A stretch of 5,420 nucleotides of DNA from an uncultured Schwartzia sp. (lineage in GTDB: Bacteria; Bacillota; Negativicutes; Selenomonadales; Selenomonadaceae), in NCBI GenBank assembly GCA_905373705.1, contig CAJPUA010000086.1, forward strand, positions 1 through 5,420, given 5' to 3'. Of the stretch, positions 4,707-5,420 are shown piece by piece (the first letter of the stretch is position 1; the number at the start of each line of letters is the position of its first letter). The notes under the pieces are model-generated. The model was given only the letters and a program-made list of their open reading frames with translations, made no database searches and was not told the DNA's origin. The translations under genes and the position numbers were made by a program.

Positions 4707-5420
4707 TCATTCTTCCTCTTTATGGAGCGCCAGCCCCAATTCCTGTAACTTCTTTTTGACTTCCTCAAGCGATTTGCGCCCGAGATTACGAACCTTCATC
4801 ATTTCTTCTTCCGTCTTCGCCGTGAGGTTTGCTACCGTGTTGATGTTAGCGCGCTTCAAGCAGTTATAGGAGCGAACGGAGAGATCGAGGTCTTCGATCG
4901 TCATTTCCATGATCTTCGCCGTATCGTTTTCCTCAGCCTCATTAAAGGTTCCTTCTTCCATTTCATCTTCTTCGGAGACGCCCGCCATATTCTGGAACAG
5001 CTTCAGGTGCGCGATCAGGATACTGGCCGCTTTACTGATCGCTTCTTCCGGGCGGAGCGAGCCATTCGTCCAGACCTCCATGACGAGCCTGTCGTAGTCC
5101 GTGACGTTCCCCACCCGAGTATCCGATACCGTGTAGTTCACCCGCAGGATGGGGGAGAAAATCGAATCAATGGGAATGACCCCGATCACATGATCCGGCT
5201 TTTTGTTTTTATCCGCCGAGACATAGCCACGGCCACGCTCAACGGTCATTTCCATGTGAAGCGAGCCTTCTTTATTCAAGGTCGCGATGTGAAGCTCAGG
5301 ATTCAGGATCTCAATATCGGCGTCCACTACGATGTCCGCCGCCGTGACTTCCTTCTCTCCTTCAACGTCGATTCGGATAAGCTTGGGCTCTTCCGAATGC
5401 ATTTTGAAGCACAATGATTT
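4707..5420 (-). CDS. rpoA: RNA polymerase alpha subunit, lacking its N-terminal part (gene runs off the window)
   Basis: The last 237 codons are visible; the first roughly 75 residues lie beyond position 5420, and the reading frame is open to the edge (KSLCFKMHSEE), so there is no start in the window. The alpha N-terminal domain is represented by TAADIVVDADIEILNPELHIATL, ERGRGYVSADKNK, IPIDSIFSPILRVNY and the segment DYDRLVMEVWTNGSLRPEEAI, which form the dimer and the beta/beta' contact. An acidic linker (SEEDEMEEGTFNEAEEND) lies around 4926-4985. The C-terminal domain (about 4707-4901) has LSVRSYNCLKRANI and VRNLGRKSLEEVKKKL. These carry the residues equivalent to E. coli Arg265, Asn268, Cys269, Gly296, Lys298 and Ser299, which bind UP elements and activators. 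All key residues are intact. The next gene is rplQ, 16 bp downstream. Confidence 0.97.
   Translation of the reverse strand, partial: KSLCFKMHSEEPKLIRIDVEGEKEVTAADIVVDADIEILNPELHIATLNKEGSLHMEMTVERGRGYVSADKNKKPDHVIGVIPIDSIFSPILRVNYTVSDTRVGNVTDYDRLVMEVWTNGSLRPEEAISKAASILIAHLKLFQNMAGVSEEDEMEEGTFNEAEENDTAKIMEMTIEDLDLSVRSYNCLKRANINTVANLTAKTEEEMMKVRNLGRKSLEEVKKKLQELGLALHKEEE

Noticed and set aside
4691..4768. Longer L17 start with 26 extra N-terminal residues
   Set aside because: That extension overlaps the 3' end of rpoA and is absent from the family; the ATG at 4690 has a good ribosome site and the conserved MAYRKLGR start.
5007..5417. Open frame of 136 codons on the plus strand opposite rpoA
   Set aside because: The opposite strand encodes a clear RNA polymerase alpha subunit; this frame has a biased Arg/His/Asp composition and no family resemblance.

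Overview
The window looks like a chromosomal segment of a flagellated anaerobe of the Firmicutes, most likely a Negativicute (Selenomonas-like). This rests on the sequence style of RpoA and L17, on a long FlgE of 675 residues, and on a small TIGR02530-type flagellar operon protein directly upstream of flgE. The taxonomic call is recall-based and only moderately firm. There are seven genes, six on the minus strand and one on the plus strand. No mobile element, CRISPR array, rRNA or tRNA was seen.

Layout from right to left, following minus-strand transcription. The distal end of the ribosomal-protein operon enters at 5420 with rpoA (5' end outside the window) and rplQ. It ends at a 23-bp perfect inverted repeat that acts as a bidirectional terminator (4298-4344). 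A 66-codon ribbon-helix-helix (RHH) DNA-binding protein gene on the plus strand (4075-4275) converges on the same terminator. About 200 bp of very AT-rich DNA (3877-4074) separates it from a divergent two-gene flagellar unit, the TIGR02530-family gene (3511-3876) and flgE (1451-3478), which closes with a strong terminator at 1391-1434. Next come a LysR-type regulator gene with its own candidate promoter (303-1259) and the start of a NYN-domain (PIN-like nuclease) gene running off the left edge (below 206).

The most interesting part is the divergent region between the RHH gene and the hook unit. A 12-bp sequence, TAACATATTTAT, occurs twice 82 bp apart. One copy forms a 7-bp-arm inverted repeat overlapping the predicted -10 of the hook unit. 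The other overlaps a weaker candidate -10 of the RHH gene. This is the expected layout for an RHH protein that represses itself and the hook genes, though that is inference. The hook unit is also notable for standing alone, without flgD, fliK or other flagellar genes beside it.

Several starts are best set by Shine-Dalgarno placement rather than ORF length. The TIGR02530 gene and the RHH gene appear to start at TTG, the NYN gene at GTG, and the LysR and L17 genes at internal ATGs.
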